This document shows, piece after piece, positions 6,045-13,999 of a DNA stretch of 18,108 nucleotides; positions within the stretch are counted from its first letter, which is position 1, and each line of letters starts with the position of its first letter. The position numbers and the translations under genes were made by a program. The notes below the pieces were generated by a model. That model was not told where the DNA came from, ran no database searches, and saw only the letters and a program-made list of their open reading frames with translations. The DNA lies in NCBI GenBank assembly GCA_049698215.1, contig JBAVXH010000008.1:1-18108 (forward strand). The letters run 5' to 3'. The DNA comes from PALSA-894 sp049698215 (GTDB lineage Bacteria; Pseudomonadota; Alphaproteobacteria; Rhizobiales; Xanthobacteraceae).

Positions 6045-6350
6045 ATGACCATCACGGTGTTCATCCGCTATCAGCTCGACCCGTTCAAACGCGACCAGTT
6101 CGCGCAGTATGCGAAGAGCTGGCAGACCCTCATTCCGAAGTGCGGCGGCGACCTCGTCGGTTACTGGATGCCGCACGAGGGGACAAACAACATCGCCTTC
6201 GCCCTCATCTCGTTCGAAAGCCTTGCGGCCTACGAGGCGTATCGGGCACGCCTACGCAAGGACTCAGAAGGAATGGCCAACTTCCAATTCGCCGAGAAAG
6301 AGCGTTTCATCCTTGCCGAGGAGCGCACATTCCTGCGCCGGGTCGAATAG
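6045..6350 (+). CDS. NIPSNAP family protein, 101 aa
   Basis: A small cytoplasmic protein of the dimeric alpha/beta-barrel superfamily. The pattern MTITVFIRYQLDPFKRDQFAQYAKSWQTLIPKCGGDLVGYWMP followed by NNIAFALISFESLAAYEAYR is the usual NIPSNAP layout: a first beta strand, a helix with the tyrosine-rich YAKSW, then GGDLVGYWMP and a second beta-alpha unit. Molecular function in bacteria is unknown. ATG 6045 follows agagaggg at a good distance; longer frames upstream would run into the divergent promoter. An ABM-domain gene follows 10 bp later and the two are probably co-transcribed. Both diverge from the GMC dehydrogenase operon. Confidence 0.85.
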   Translation: MTITVFIRYQLDPFKRDQFAQYAKSWQTLIPKCGGDLVGYWMPHEGTNNIAFALISFESLAAYEAYRARLRKDSEGMANFQFAEKERFILAEERTFLRRVE

Positions 6351-6360
6351 CGAGGCTTAA

Positions 6361-6705
6361 ATGATCGCCGTGATCTTCGAGGTCTGGCCGGACCGGCGCG
6401 AGGACTATCTCGACATCGCCGCTGAGCTTCGCCCGCACCTGAAGCAGATCGACGGGTTCATCTCGGTCGAGCGGTTCGAGAGCCTGACCGAGAAAGGCAA
6501 GATGCTCTCGGTCTCCTTCTTCCGCGACGAGGCCGCCGTAGAGGCTTGGCGCAACGTCGCCGAGCATCGCGTCGCGCAAGCGAAGGGCCGCGGCGGCATC
6601 TTCAAGGATTACCGGCTGCGCATTGCCAGCGTGATCCGCGACTACGGCATGAACGACCGCGCGCAAGCCCCGAGCGACAGCAAGGCCGCGCACACCGCAA
6701 GCTGA
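6361..6705 (+). CDS. Antibiotic biosynthesis monooxygenase (ABM) domain protein, 114 aa
   Basis: A ferredoxin-like alpha/beta fold of the ABM family. It begins MIAVIFEVWPDRREDYLDIA, with a helix (LRPHLKQIDGFISVERFES) and the second strand pair (GKMLSVSFFRDEAAVEAWRNVAEH), which is the normal ABM order. Homologues range from cofactor-free monooxygenases to haem-degrading enzymes and proteins of unknown role; no haem-ligand pattern can be assigned here. The last 20 residues are polar and probably disordered. gagg precedes the ATG by 6 nt. It follows the NIPSNAP gene by 10 bp and converges with the four-helix membrane protein, 5 bp away. Confidence 0.82.
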   Translation: MIAVIFEVWPDRREDYLDIAAELRPHLKQIDGFISVERFESLTEKGKMLSVSFFRDEAAVEAWRNVAEHRVAQAKGRGGIFKDYRLRIASVIRDYGMNDRAQAPSDSKAAHTAS

Positions 6706-6710
6706 TCACG

Positions 6711-7133
6711 TCACTCCGGCCGCTCTCGTCCGGCCATCAGCGCGAGCGCGATGTAGGCAAAGATCGCCAGGAATTCCGGGATCGCGATCCAGAGCCGTCC
6801 GCCGTAGACCTGCGGGAAGAACAACTCGATCGCCGCCATCGAGATGGCGGCGGTGAGCCACACCACGCCGCCCCATGCGGCGGCAAGCCAAAGCCCGACC
6901 GCGGCCACCAGATCGATCACCGCGAAGAACACCGTTGCGGCCTGCCATGGCATGCCGGCCTGTTCGAAGGTCGAGCCGTTGCCGTCGCCGATCCCCAGCA
7001 CCACCGACCAGTGATAGATGCCCTTCGTCAGCGAGATCAGCGCCATGATGCGCAGGAACAGCACCAGCCGCCGCGTCCACGGCGTCTGGCGCCGGTCTGG
7101 CTCCGGGGCGTGCAGCGCGGCCTGGTCGGTCAT
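6711..7133 (-). CDS. Four-helix integral membrane protein (DUF6163-like), 140 aa
   Basis: Hydrophobic segments at about residues 25-46, 64-84, 86-103 and 113-134 indicate four membrane helices with a short polar N-terminus (MTDQAALHAPEPDRRQTPW). The segment MALISLTKGIYHWSVVLGIG looks like proteins annotated DUF6163 in Bradyrhizobium; that name is from memory and is the least certain part of the call. Its ATG overlaps the hydrolase stop by 4 bp (ATGA), so it is translationally coupled to a valine-pathway enzyme, although no catalytic residues are visible. Function unknown. Confidence 0.7.
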   Translation of the reverse strand: MTDQAALHAPEPDRRQTPWTRRLVLFLRIMALISLTKGIYHWSVVLGIGDGNGSTFEQAGMPWQAATVFFAVIDLVAAVGLWLAAAWGGVVWLTAAISMAAIELFFPQVYGGRLWIAIPEFLAIFAYIALALMAGRERPE

Positions 7134-8167
7134 GGCAACACCAATTCATCCGTGCCGAGCGAGGCGAAGTGCCTTCCCACGTCCGCGTCCGTGATGTCGG
7201 CGAGCGTTGCCGGGTTCCAGCGCGGCGCATTGTCCTTGTCAACGATCACGGCGCGGACGCCCTCATAGAAGTCGTTCCCATAGACGATGCGCGAGACGAT
7301 GCGGAATTCGCAGAGCATGCACTCCTCGAACGACCAGCCCTTGCCGCGCCGCACCTGCGCGAGCGCAATCTTCAGGCTCAGCGGCGACTTGGTACGGATC
7401 GCCGCGGCCCATTTCCGGTCCTCCCCCTCCTCCGCATCGAGCCGTTGCAGAATATCCTCCACACGATCGCTGGCGAACAGCCGGTCGATGGCGGCGCGCT
7501 GCCCGCTCATCGGCCCACCACCGGCCGGCTCCGCGAATGCCGCGAGCGTCGCATCGACGGAGACATTGCCGCACAGCGCATCGGTCAGATCGCCAAAACG
7601 ATCCGACCGCACGTGATGCGTCGCCACGCCGGCCGCGACCGCGTCGGCGGTCTTGAGCCGGTCGCCCGTGAGCGCGCACCAGGTACCAAGCTCGCCCGGC
7701 ACCCGCGGCAGAAACCAGGTCGCGCCAACATCTGGGAAAAAGCCGATGCCGACTTCGGGCATCGCGAACGAGAACTTGTCGCCCGCGACGCGGTGCGAAC
7801 CATGCACCGACACGCCGACCCCGCCGCCCATCACGATGCCGTCGATCAAGGCCACGTAGGGCTTTGGATAGCGCTTGATGGTGGCGTTGAGCGGGTACTC
7901 GTCGCGCCAGAACGCCAGCATCTCCTGCTGGCGCCCCGCGCAGCCCATCTCATAGAGCGCGCGGATGTCGCCGCCCGCCGAGAACGCGCGCTCGCCCTCC
8001 GCCCGTATGATTACGCGCGTCACTGCCGCGTCGCTCTCCCAGGCCTTCAGCTGCCGCGCGAGCGCACGCACCATGTCGTGCGTCACCGCATTGAGCGCCT
8101 TCGGACGATTCAGCGTGACGATGCCGGCCGCCCCGCGCCGCTCGAGCAGAATGTCGGAAGACTCCAT
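7130..8167 (-). CDS. 3-hydroxyisobutyryl-CoA hydrolase (enoyl-CoA hydratase family), 345 aa
   Basis: Releases 3-hydroxyisobutyrate from its CoA ester in valine breakdown. The crotonase fold is visible: oxyanion-hole motifs AFSAGGDIRALYE (61-73) and GIVMGGGVGVSVHG (110-123). MPEVGIGFFPDVGATWFLPR (136-155) is diagnostic of the hydrolase branch, with Glu138 and Asp146 as catalytic candidates. The C-terminal part (KSPLSLKIALAQVRRGKGWS, CMLCEFRIVSRIVYGNDFYEG) and the total of 345 residues also match the hydrolase rather than a 260-residue hydratase. ATG 8167 is preferred to a TTG 36 bp upstream, because that extension lies inside the preceding gene. It begins 11 bp after the DUF1772 stop. Its product is the substrate of the MmsB encoded at 2.1-3.0 kb. 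Confidence 0.88.
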   Translation of the reverse strand: MESSDILLERRGAAGIVTLNRPKALNAVTHDMVRALARQLKAWESDAAVTRVIIRAEGERAFSAGGDIRALYEMGCAGRQQEMLAFWRDEYPLNATIKRYPKPYVALIDGIVMGGGVGVSVHGSHRVAGDKFSFAMPEVGIGFFPDVGATWFLPRVPGELGTWCALTGDRLKTADAVAAGVATHHVRSDRFGDLTDALCGNVSVDATLAAFAEPAGGGPMSGQRAAIDRLFASDRVEDILQRLDAEEGEDRKWAAAIRTKSPLSLKIALAQVRRGKGWSFEECMLCEFRIVSRIVYGNDFYEGVRAVIVDKDNAPRWNPATLADITDADVGRHFASLGTDELVLP

Positions 8168-8177
8168 TTGAGGCTGG

Positions 8178-8618
8178 CTAGAGGATCGCCCACAGATAGA
8201 CAAGCGTCGCCGCGAGGCCGAGCGCGCTGCGGCCCGCGTGGAGCTTGCCCCATTTCTCGATCAGCGCACGGGTCTGCGCGTCCGCTTGCTCGGGCAGCGT
8301 CGCCTCCAGCACCTTGTTGACCGGCATGATCACGAACAGCGTCCACGGCCACGGCGCAAGGATCAGCGCGGCACCCAACACCCAGACCCAGTCGCCGGTG
8401 AGGTAGGCCGCCCATAAGCCGAGCAGCGTGGAAACGAGCGCGAGGGTCGCCTGCATGGCCTTGCCGCGCTGGTAGCTCGGCTTCCACTCGGTCAGCAGCG
8501 CGCTGTCGTCGAGGGTGAGCCGCGCCGGCTGCTCGGCGACGTTGACGTAGACGGCAGCTCCCGCAAAGGCCGCGGCGGTGCTTAGCGCAAGTGCTGCAAC
8601 GAGCGGCTCAATCGCCAT
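8178..8618 (-). CDS. DUF1772 family membrane protein, 146 aa
   Basis: Four hydrophobic segments (about residues 4-26, 54-75, 77-97 and 128-145) with the motifs YVNVAEQPARL, KPSYQRGKAMQATLAL and PVNKVLEA, as in DUF1772 (anthrone-oxygenase-like) membrane proteins. The enzymatic role of most bacterial members is unknown. It is the first gene of a three-gene minus-strand unit with the 3-hydroxyisobutyryl-CoA hydrolase and the DUF6163-like protein; spacing is 11 bp to the hydrolase. The Shine-Dalgarno is weak (ggacgac). It diverges from the ABC transporter gene across 131 bp. Confidence 0.8.
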   Translation of the reverse strand: MAIEPLVAALALSTAAAFAGAAVYVNVAEQPARLTLDDSALLTEWKPSYQRGKAMQATLALVSTLLGLWAAYLTGDWVWVLGAALILAPWPWTLFVIMPVNKVLEATLPEQADAQTRALIEKWGKLHAGRSALGLAATLVYLWAIL

Positions 8619-8686
8619 AACGTCGTCCGTTTTTGCGCCCGCATTCTAGACGAAGCCCCACAAAGAAATCCGTACCTAGCTTCAGA

Positions 8687-8706
8687 GTGGAACTTTGTGG
8701 AACTTT
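8687..8706. repeat. 10-bp tandem direct repeat (gtggaacttt twice)
   Basis: Two perfect adjacent copies at 8687-8696 and 8697-8706. Each contains GGAAC, the -35 core of EcfG-type promoters, but only the first is correctly placed relative to the CGTT at 8711. Whether the second copy binds anything is unknown. Confidence 0.8.
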
Positions 8707-8714
8707 CCCGCGTT
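8689..8714 (+). promoter_or_regulatory. EcfG (general stress sigma factor)-type promoter
   Basis: GGAAC at 8689-8693, a 17-nt spacer, and CGTT at 8711-8714 match exactly the consensus known for alphaproteobacterial EcfG/RpoE2/SigT (GGAAC-N16-17-CGTT). Transcription would start near 8721, leaving a leader of about 29 nt before the ABC transporter ATG at 8750. The transporter is therefore predicted to belong to the PhyR-EcfG stress regulon. The match is seen in the sequence; activity is inferred. Confidence 0.7.
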
Positions 8715-8749
8715 AGTGCTCGGCAAGCCTGCGCGGGACAACGGTTTTT

Positions 8750-10648
8750 ATGGCCAAGAAGAAGAAGTCCAGCAAGAAACAGGTCGAGCGCGAGCAGGCC
8801 AAACCGCTGGTCCGCCGGTTTTGGCGTACCGCGCGCGGCTTCTGGTCCTCCGAAAAGAGCTGGAAGGTCGCTTGGCTGATGACCGCCTGCTTGGTCGCGC
8901 TGGTGATCGGGCAGCTCATTTTCCAGTACCAGCTCAACATCTGGAACAAGGCCATCTTCGACGCGCTCGAGAAGAAGGACAGCGCGACCGTGCTGCGCCA
9001 GGCGATGATCTTCATTCCGCTCGCGGCGGGCAGCATCGCGGTCGCGGTTTGCGTCGTCTATGCCCGCATGCGCACGCAGCGCCGCTGGCGTGCCTGGCTC
9101 ACCGAGCACACCATGACGCGCTGGCTCGCCAAGGGCCGCTACTATCAGCTCAACCTCATCGAGGGCGATCACAAGAACCCCGAGGCGCGTATCGCGGATG
9201 ACATCCGCATCGCCACCGAGCAGCCCGTCGATTTCGCGGTCGGCATTTTGAGTGCGGTGCTCACCTCCGCGACCTTCATGGGCGTGCTATGGTCGGTCGG
9301 CGGCAATCTCACCATCGATCTCGGCGGCACCCCGTTCTTTATCCCGGGGTATCTCGTCATCGCGGTGCTGATCTACTGCGTCATTATCAGCGGCCTGATG
9401 ATGGTGATCGCACGCAGTTTCGTGCCGACCGCCGAAACGAAGAACCAGACAGAGGCGGAATTCCGCGCCTCCCTGACCCGCGTGCGCGAATACGGGGAAA
9501 GCATCGCCATCCTCGGCGGCGAGAAGGAGGAGCGCGCAGGCCTCGACAAGCTGCTCAGCAAGGTCATCGTCACCTGGGCGAAGATGGCCGGGCAGTACAT
9601 GCGCACGATGTTCGTGTCGCACGGCAACTTCGTGATCGCCTCGGTGATCCCGGTGATCCTGTGCGCGCCGAAATACCTCGCGGGCGAGATGACGCTCGGC
9701 ACCGTGATGCAGGCGGCGGCAGCCTTCATCCAGGTGCAGTACGCGTTCAACTGGATTGTCGACAACTACCCGCGCCTCGCGGAATGGACCGCGTCCGCGC
9801 GGCGCGCCTCGAACCTCCTGGTCGCGATCGACGGGCTCGATCACGTGGAGGACAGCCAGATCGGCGCGATCAGCCGGGGCGAGGACGAAGGCGCCGCAAT
9901 CCGGCTGAAGGATGTATCGGTCGCGCTCAGCGATGGCACCGTGGTGGTGGACGATGCCGATGTCACGGTGCAGTTCGGCGAGAAGGTGCTGGTGGCGGGC
10001 GAGTCCGGCACCGGCAAGAGCACGCTGGTGCGCGCGATCGCGGGACTTTGGCCCTGGGGCGAAGGCGAGATCATGCTCAAGCCCGGCGCCAAGATGTTTT
10101 TGATGCCGCAGAAGCCCTACATCCCGCTCGGGACGCTGCGCCGCGCCGTCACCTATCCGCAGCAGGCCAAGGATTTCGAGGACAAGAAAATCACCGAAGT
10201 TCTGGAAGCGGTCGGTCTCGAGCATCTCACCGAGAAACTCGACGACAAAGAGGCCAAATGGGACCGCACGCTGTCGGGTGGCGAACAGCAGCGCCTCGCC
10301 TTTGCGCGCCTGTTCCTGCACGAGCCCGACATCGTGGTGATGGACGAGGCGACCTCCGCGCTCGATCCGGAGAGCCAGGCAATGCTGATGGCCAAGCTCG
10401 GCGAGCGGCTGCCGAAGACGGCGATCATCAGCGTCGGCCACCGGCCGGAGCTCGAAGCCTTCCACGAGCGCAAGGTGAACCTGATCCGGCGCAAGGGCGG
10501 TGCTAAATTGATCACCGGCGAGGTGGTCGCCCCGCCGATCAGCATCGTGTCGGCTTTGATGAAGCGCTGGCGAGCCCCTGCTGCCGCTTCGCCCGCAACG
10601 CCAACCGCCACGGACGCCGAGCCGCGCCGCCGGCGCGATGCCGCGTAG
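8750..10648 (+). CDS. BacA/BclA/YddA-like ABC transporter, fused permease and ATPase, 632 aa
   Basis: An inner-membrane ABC transporter with an SbmA/BacA-type membrane domain fused to its own ATPase. After a Lys-rich start (MAKKKKSSKK) come membrane segments at about 42-60, 86-104, 162-183, 198-221, 290-308 and 316-335. The SbmA/BacA signature HKNPEARIADDI lies at 141-152. The ATPase has Walker A GESGTGKST (417-425), signature LSGGEQQR (508-515), Walker B DIVVMDE (527-533) and switch His564. Relatives include Bradyrhizobium BclA (import of peptides, needed in symbiosis), E. coli YddA and mycobacterial Rv1819c; substrate is likely a peptide or other hydrophilic compound. The C-terminal tail is Ala/Pro/Arg-rich. 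The ribosome site is weak, and the gene sits behind an EcfG-type promoter. BclA itself cannot be separated from paralogues without a tree. Confidence 0.88.
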   Translation: MAKKKKSSKKQVEREQAKPLVRRFWRTARGFWSSEKSWKVAWLMTACLVALVIGQLIFQYQLNIWNKAIFDALEKKDSATVLRQAMIFIPLAAGSIAVAVCVVYARMRTQRRWRAWLTEHTMTRWLAKGRYYQLNLIEGDHKNPEARIADDIRIATEQPVDFAVGILSAVLTSATFMGVLWSVGGNLTIDLGGTPFFIPGYLVIAVLIYCVIISGLMMVIARSFVPTAETKNQTEAEFRASLTRVREYGESIAILGGEKEERAGLDKLLSKVIVTWAKMAGQYMRTMFVSHGNFVIASVIPVILCAPKYLAGEMTLGTVMQAAAAFIQVQYAFNWIVDNYPRLAEWTASARRASNLLVAIDGLDHVEDSQIGAISRGEDEGAAIRLKDVSVALSDGTVVVDDADVTVQFGEKVLVAGESGTGKSTLVRAIAGLWPWGEGEIMLKPGAKMFLMPQKPYIPLGTLRRAVTYPQQAKDFEDKKITEVLEAVGLEHLTEKLDDKEAKWDRTLSGGEQQRLAFARLFLHEPDIVVMDEATSALDPESQAMLMAKLGERLPKTAIISVGHRPELEAFHERKVNLIRRKGGAKLITGEVVAPPISIVSALMKRWRAPAAASPATPTATDAEPRRRRDAA

Positions 10649-10721
10649 GGCGCGTACTCACGAGCCGCGCAGGGATGTCCGCTTGGGGACGCGGCACGGA
10701 ATGCGCTGTCGCCCTTTGACC

Positions 10722-12584
10722 CTAAGCCGCTATCGCGCCCACGCTGGCGATGTCGGATTTTGTCGGCAGCTCGAAATGGAAAATCGAGCCTCTGTTAACG
10801 CCAGGTGAGACCCAGATCCGACCGTGGTTGTTCTCTATGATCGCGCGGCAGATCGAAAGCCCCATCCCCATCCCGGCGGCCTTGGTCGTGAACAGCGGAG
10901 CGAAGATGCGCTCTCGATCGGACTCGCTGATCCCCGTTCCGCTGTCCTCGATCGACACGTGCACCACGCCGGACCGACTCCAACTGGTTTGAACCTTGAG
11001 CACGCGCGGCGGCACATCGCGCATCGCGTCCGCGGCATTGACGATCAGATTGAGGATCACCTGCTGAAGCTGGACTGCATCGCCGATCACGGCGGGAAGG
11101 TTCTCGTCGAGCTCCGTCTCGACCCGCACACCGTCTTTCTGCAAATCGACGCGTAACAGCACAAGAACGGTGTTGACGAGGTTGTTAAGATTGATCGCGG
11201 CTTTCGCGCTATCGTCTTTTTTGAACATCGAGCGAACGCTGTTGACAATGTCGCCGGCCCGCTGACCGGCCCCGACGATGTCTGTCAGCACACTGCGAAT
11301 GCGCTCCATGTCAGGCTTCTCGGCCGCCAGCCAGCGCAAGGCTGCGCTCGCCTTCAGCACGATTCCGGTCACCGGCTGGTTGATTTCGTGCGCGATCGAC
11401 GCCGACAGTTGGCCGGCCGTCGCCAGGCGATTCATATTGGCGAGCTCAGCCATGGCGTTCCGCGAATGAACCTCGGCAAGCGATCGCCGCCGGTGCTCGT
11501 AGACGAGCCAGGAGATCAGTCCTGCCTGCAGCATGAGCGCCGCGACGATTACCGTGATCTGCCACTTGTATTGCTCCCAGGCAGTCAATTCACGAAAGCG
11601 AACTTCACTCTCCGGAGGTAGGGCCGACTCGCTGATGCTCCATCGCTGCAATTGACGCCAATCGAATATCGGTTTGTTGACGCTGCTGACGCTGGCGGCG
11701 ATCTTCGAAGCGTCTTCACCGTTGAGAATACGCAGCGCCAACCGTGCTGCGTCCTGGCCAACGGCTTGGGGAGTCACGACGAAGCCGCCAACTGCGCCGC
11801 GGCCCAGGAACGTCTCCGTGGAAATCACAATCGGCCGATTGGCGACCTGGGCGACAAGCGCGAGCGCTTCGGCCGGAACATACGACACACCGGCACGATC
11901 CAGATTGATGGTGGTATAGATGATTGCCGTTTGACCGGGGAGGACCGCCACCCGGCTTCTCAGGTCCTCCATTGCCAGCCCCGTAAGATCGATTAGATCC
12001 AGCCCTTGCGCGGCAGTCGGGATTTCATCCTTGAAATGGCGATAGGCGGGCAGGTTTTCCAGCAAATCTCCCACGATGGCGATGCGCTTGAGCTCCGGTA
12101 CCAACGCCCGTGCAGCAATGATCATTTCGCCGAACGTGATGTTGATGGTGGTGCCAGTCACGGCAGCGGGAAGACTGGACCGCGAAATGGCTGTTTCGGC
12201 AATCTCGCCGAAAACCACGGCAGCCCTTGGCCATAGACCGGCACGCATATCAACCGCGTACTCGAGAGCCGACGGGCCAAAAGCAACGATCAAACCGATG
12301 GCCTTGTCGCGATATTTCTCACGGAAATGAAGATTCAGGCTTTCCTTGTATGTGGGGCCAGCGAATCGATTGAAATCGAGATTTTCCTCGTAGATCGAGA
12401 CCGGCACCACGCGGCCCGCGTTGAGCAGCGCCCGAAATGCGCTGTTGCGAGCGCCAACCCAGGGAAGTGACGCGGCATATTGATCAAGTATGAGCACCGA
12501 TTGCGGTAATGGCTGCGCCGCCAATGTGCTCGTCATGAACACGAAGGCAATCGACCAAGCAGCAACGCTTGCCAACACTCCCAT
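10722..12584 (-). CDS. Sensor histidine kinase with periplasmic ABC-substrate-binding-like sensor, 620 aa
   Basis: A membrane-bound sensor kinase. A signal/anchor (1-23, ending LAAQP) is followed by a periplasmic region (about 25-338) resembling ABC transporter substrate-binding proteins of the PF04392 type (SVLILDQYAASLPW, IGLIVAFGPSALEYA, LPAAVTGTTINI, VGGFVVTPQAVGQDAARLAL). One membrane helix follows at 342-362. The kinase core has the H box SIAHEINQP with phospho-acceptor His399, N box LNLIVNAADAM (511-521), G1 EDSGTGIS (546-553), F box FAPLFTTK and G2 GMGMGLSI (571-578). No response regulator gene is visible on either side, so the partner must be elsewhere, typically a LuxR/FixJ-like regulator for this kinase type. 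The ligand is unknown. It is convergent with the ABC transporter, 73 bp apart, with no clear terminator. Confidence 0.87.
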   Translation of the reverse strand: MGVLASVAAWSIAFVFMTSTLAAQPLPQSVLILDQYAASLPWVGARNSAFRALLNAGRVVPVSIYEENLDFNRFAGPTYKESLNLHFREKYRDKAIGLIVAFGPSALEYAVDMRAGLWPRAAVVFGEIAETAISRSSLPAAVTGTTINITFGEMIIAARALVPELKRIAIVGDLLENLPAYRHFKDEIPTAAQGLDLIDLTGLAMEDLRSRVAVLPGQTAIIYTTINLDRAGVSYVPAEALALVAQVANRPIVISTETFLGRGAVGGFVVTPQAVGQDAARLALRILNGEDASKIAASVSSVNKPIFDWRQLQRWSISESALPPESEVRFRELTAWEQYKWQITVIVAALMLQAGLISWLVYEHRRRSLAEVHSRNAMAELANMNRLATAGQLSASIAHEINQPVTGIVLKASAALRWLAAEKPDMERIRSVLTDIVGAGQRAGDIVNSVRSMFKKDDSAKAAINLNNLVNTVLVLLRVDLQKDGVRVETELDENLPAVIGDAVQLQQVILNLIVNAADAMRDVPPRVLKVQTSWSRSGVVHVSIEDSGTGISESDRERIFAPLFTTKAAGMGMGLSICRAIIENNHGRIWVSPGVNRGSIFHFELPTKSDIASVGAIAA

Positions 12585-12773
12585 TTTTGATGGTCCGGAA
12601 TTGTGGGCAGCGCGACCTTACGCGTTCACAAACCGTTGTGCCAAGCGTCTCAATGATCATCGGCATTCTCAAGGAAAGGACTGGGGTGCGTTTCTGTCAA
12701 AGGTCACAACTGGGCTGATCGACGCCCGCACCCTCACCCGCGTAAGATAATACCTCAGCTCCCAACGCCCTGG

Positions 12774-13913
12774 TCAGTTGCCGAGGAGTTCGCGGCTCAC
12801 GATCAGCCGCATCACCTCGTTGGTGCCTTCGAGGATTTGATGCACGCGCACGTCGCGCAGCACGCGCTCGATCGGATGATCGCGCAGGTAACCGTAGCCG
12901 CCATGCAGCTGCAGGCAGCCGTTCACCACCTCAAAACCGGCATCGGTCGCGAAACGCTTCGCTTGGGCGGCGAGGCGGGGCGCGCCCGGCGTTGCGTTGG
13001 TCACGGCGCTGGCGGCGCAAAACACCATCAGCCGCGCCGCCTGCAGCTCGGTCGCATAGTCCGCGACCCGAAATGCGAGCGCCTGGAAATCCGCGAGCCG
13101 GGTGCCGAACTGCTTGCGCTCGCGCATATATTCGATCGTGCGGTCGAGACAGAACTGCGCGCCGCCGATCGAGCAGGCCGCGATGTTGAGCCGGCCTCCG
13201 TCGAGTCCCGCCATCGCGATCTTGAACCCCTGCCCCTCCGTGCCGATCAGGTTTGCGGCCGGCACGCGGCAATTCTCGAAATTCACCATCGCGGTCGGCT
13301 GCGACTTCCAGCCGAGCTTCTTCTCCTGCGCCCCGTAGGAGAGGCCCGGCGTGCCCTTCTCCACCACGATGCAGGAGATGCCGCGCGGCCCGCCTTCGCC
13401 GGTGCGCACCATGCACACATAAACGTCGGACACGCCGCCGCCCGAGACGAACGCCTTGGCGCCATTGAGCACGTAATGATCGCCGTCGCGCACCGCGCGT
13501 GTTTTCAGGCTCGCGGCATCCGAGCCCGAATCCGGCTCGGTCAGGCAATAGCTCGCGAAGTGCTCCATGGTGGTCAGCTTCGGCAGGAAGCGCTGACGCG
13601 GCGCCTCGCCGCCGAAGGCGTCGATCATCCAGGCCGCCATGTTGTGGATCGAGATATAGGCGGCGGTTGAGGTGCAGCCCTGCGCCAGTTCCTCGAAGAT
13701 GATCGTCGCATCGAGCCGCGTCAGCGCCGAGCCGCCGACATCGTCCTTCACGTAGATGCCGCCGAAGCCGAGCGCCGCCGCCTTGCGCAAAGTCTCGACC
13801 GGAAAGGTCGAATTTTCGTCCCACTCGCGCGCATGCGGCACCATCTCGGCGCGCGCAAATTCCCTCGCGGTGTCTTGAATTGCGCGCTGCTCTTCGGAAA
13901 GCTCAAAGTCCAT
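12774..13913 (-). CDS. Acyl-CoA dehydrogenase, probably isobutyryl-CoA dehydrogenase, 379 aa
   Basis: A cytoplasmic flavoprotein oxidising a short-chain acyl-CoA to the 2-enoyl-CoA. Seen in order: N-terminal helical domain (DFELSEEQRAIQDTAREFAR), flavin/substrate motif YCLTEPDSGSDAASLKTRA (122-140), GLDGGRLNIAACSIGGAQ (237-253), QLHGGYGYLRDHPIERVLRD (335-354) and the C-terminal catalytic base Glu362 in QILEGTNEVMRLI. The 379-residue length and C-terminal base fit the isobutyryl/short-chain branch; hydrolase and MmsB genes in the same window strengthen the valine assignment. 2-methylbutyryl- or butyryl-CoA dehydrogenase are alternatives. It diverges from the Rieske-FAD reductase across 86 bp. 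The Shine-Dalgarno is poor. Confidence 0.85.
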   Translation of the reverse strand: MDFELSEEQRAIQDTAREFARAEMVPHAREWDENSTFPVETLRKAAALGFGGIYVKDDVGGSALTRLDATIIFEELAQGCTSTAAYISIHNMAAWMIDAFGGEAPRQRFLPKLTTMEHFASYCLTEPDSGSDAASLKTRAVRDGDHYVLNGAKAFVSGGGVSDVYVCMVRTGEGGPRGISCIVVEKGTPGLSYGAQEKKLGWKSQPTAMVNFENCRVPAANLIGTEGQGFKIAMAGLDGGRLNIAACSIGGAQFCLDRTIEYMRERKQFGTRLADFQALAFRVADYATELQAARLMVFCAASAVTNATPGAPRLAAQAKRFATDAGFEVVNGCLQLHGGYGYLRDHPIERVLRDVRVHQILEGTNEVMRLIVSRELLGN

Positions 13914-13999
13914 AGGCCCGGCTTATCAGGCCCGCGCGGCGGATCGCAACCGGGCGCGAAACGTTAGAAGATGGCCGCAGCCTTCGAGAGGAACTCCCC

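Noticed and set aside
7169..8320. A 383-codon plus-strand frame opposite the hydrolase gene
   Set aside because: Arg/His/Ala-rich shadow; the opposite strand holds the complete hydrolase motifs.
8699..8723. Use of the second GGAAC (8699-8703) as an alternative EcfG -35 box
   Set aside because: No GTT lies 16-18 nt downstream (the bases are tcggc), so only the first GGAAC fits.
9287..10506. Frames of about 400 codons on both strands inside the ABC transporter ATPase region
   Set aside because: The transporter frame shows all ATPase motifs in order; the others lack any domain and are composition artefacts.
10649..10721. A terminator between the convergent ABC transporter and histidine kinase genes
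   Set aside because: No GC stem followed by a T run could be found by eye on either strand.
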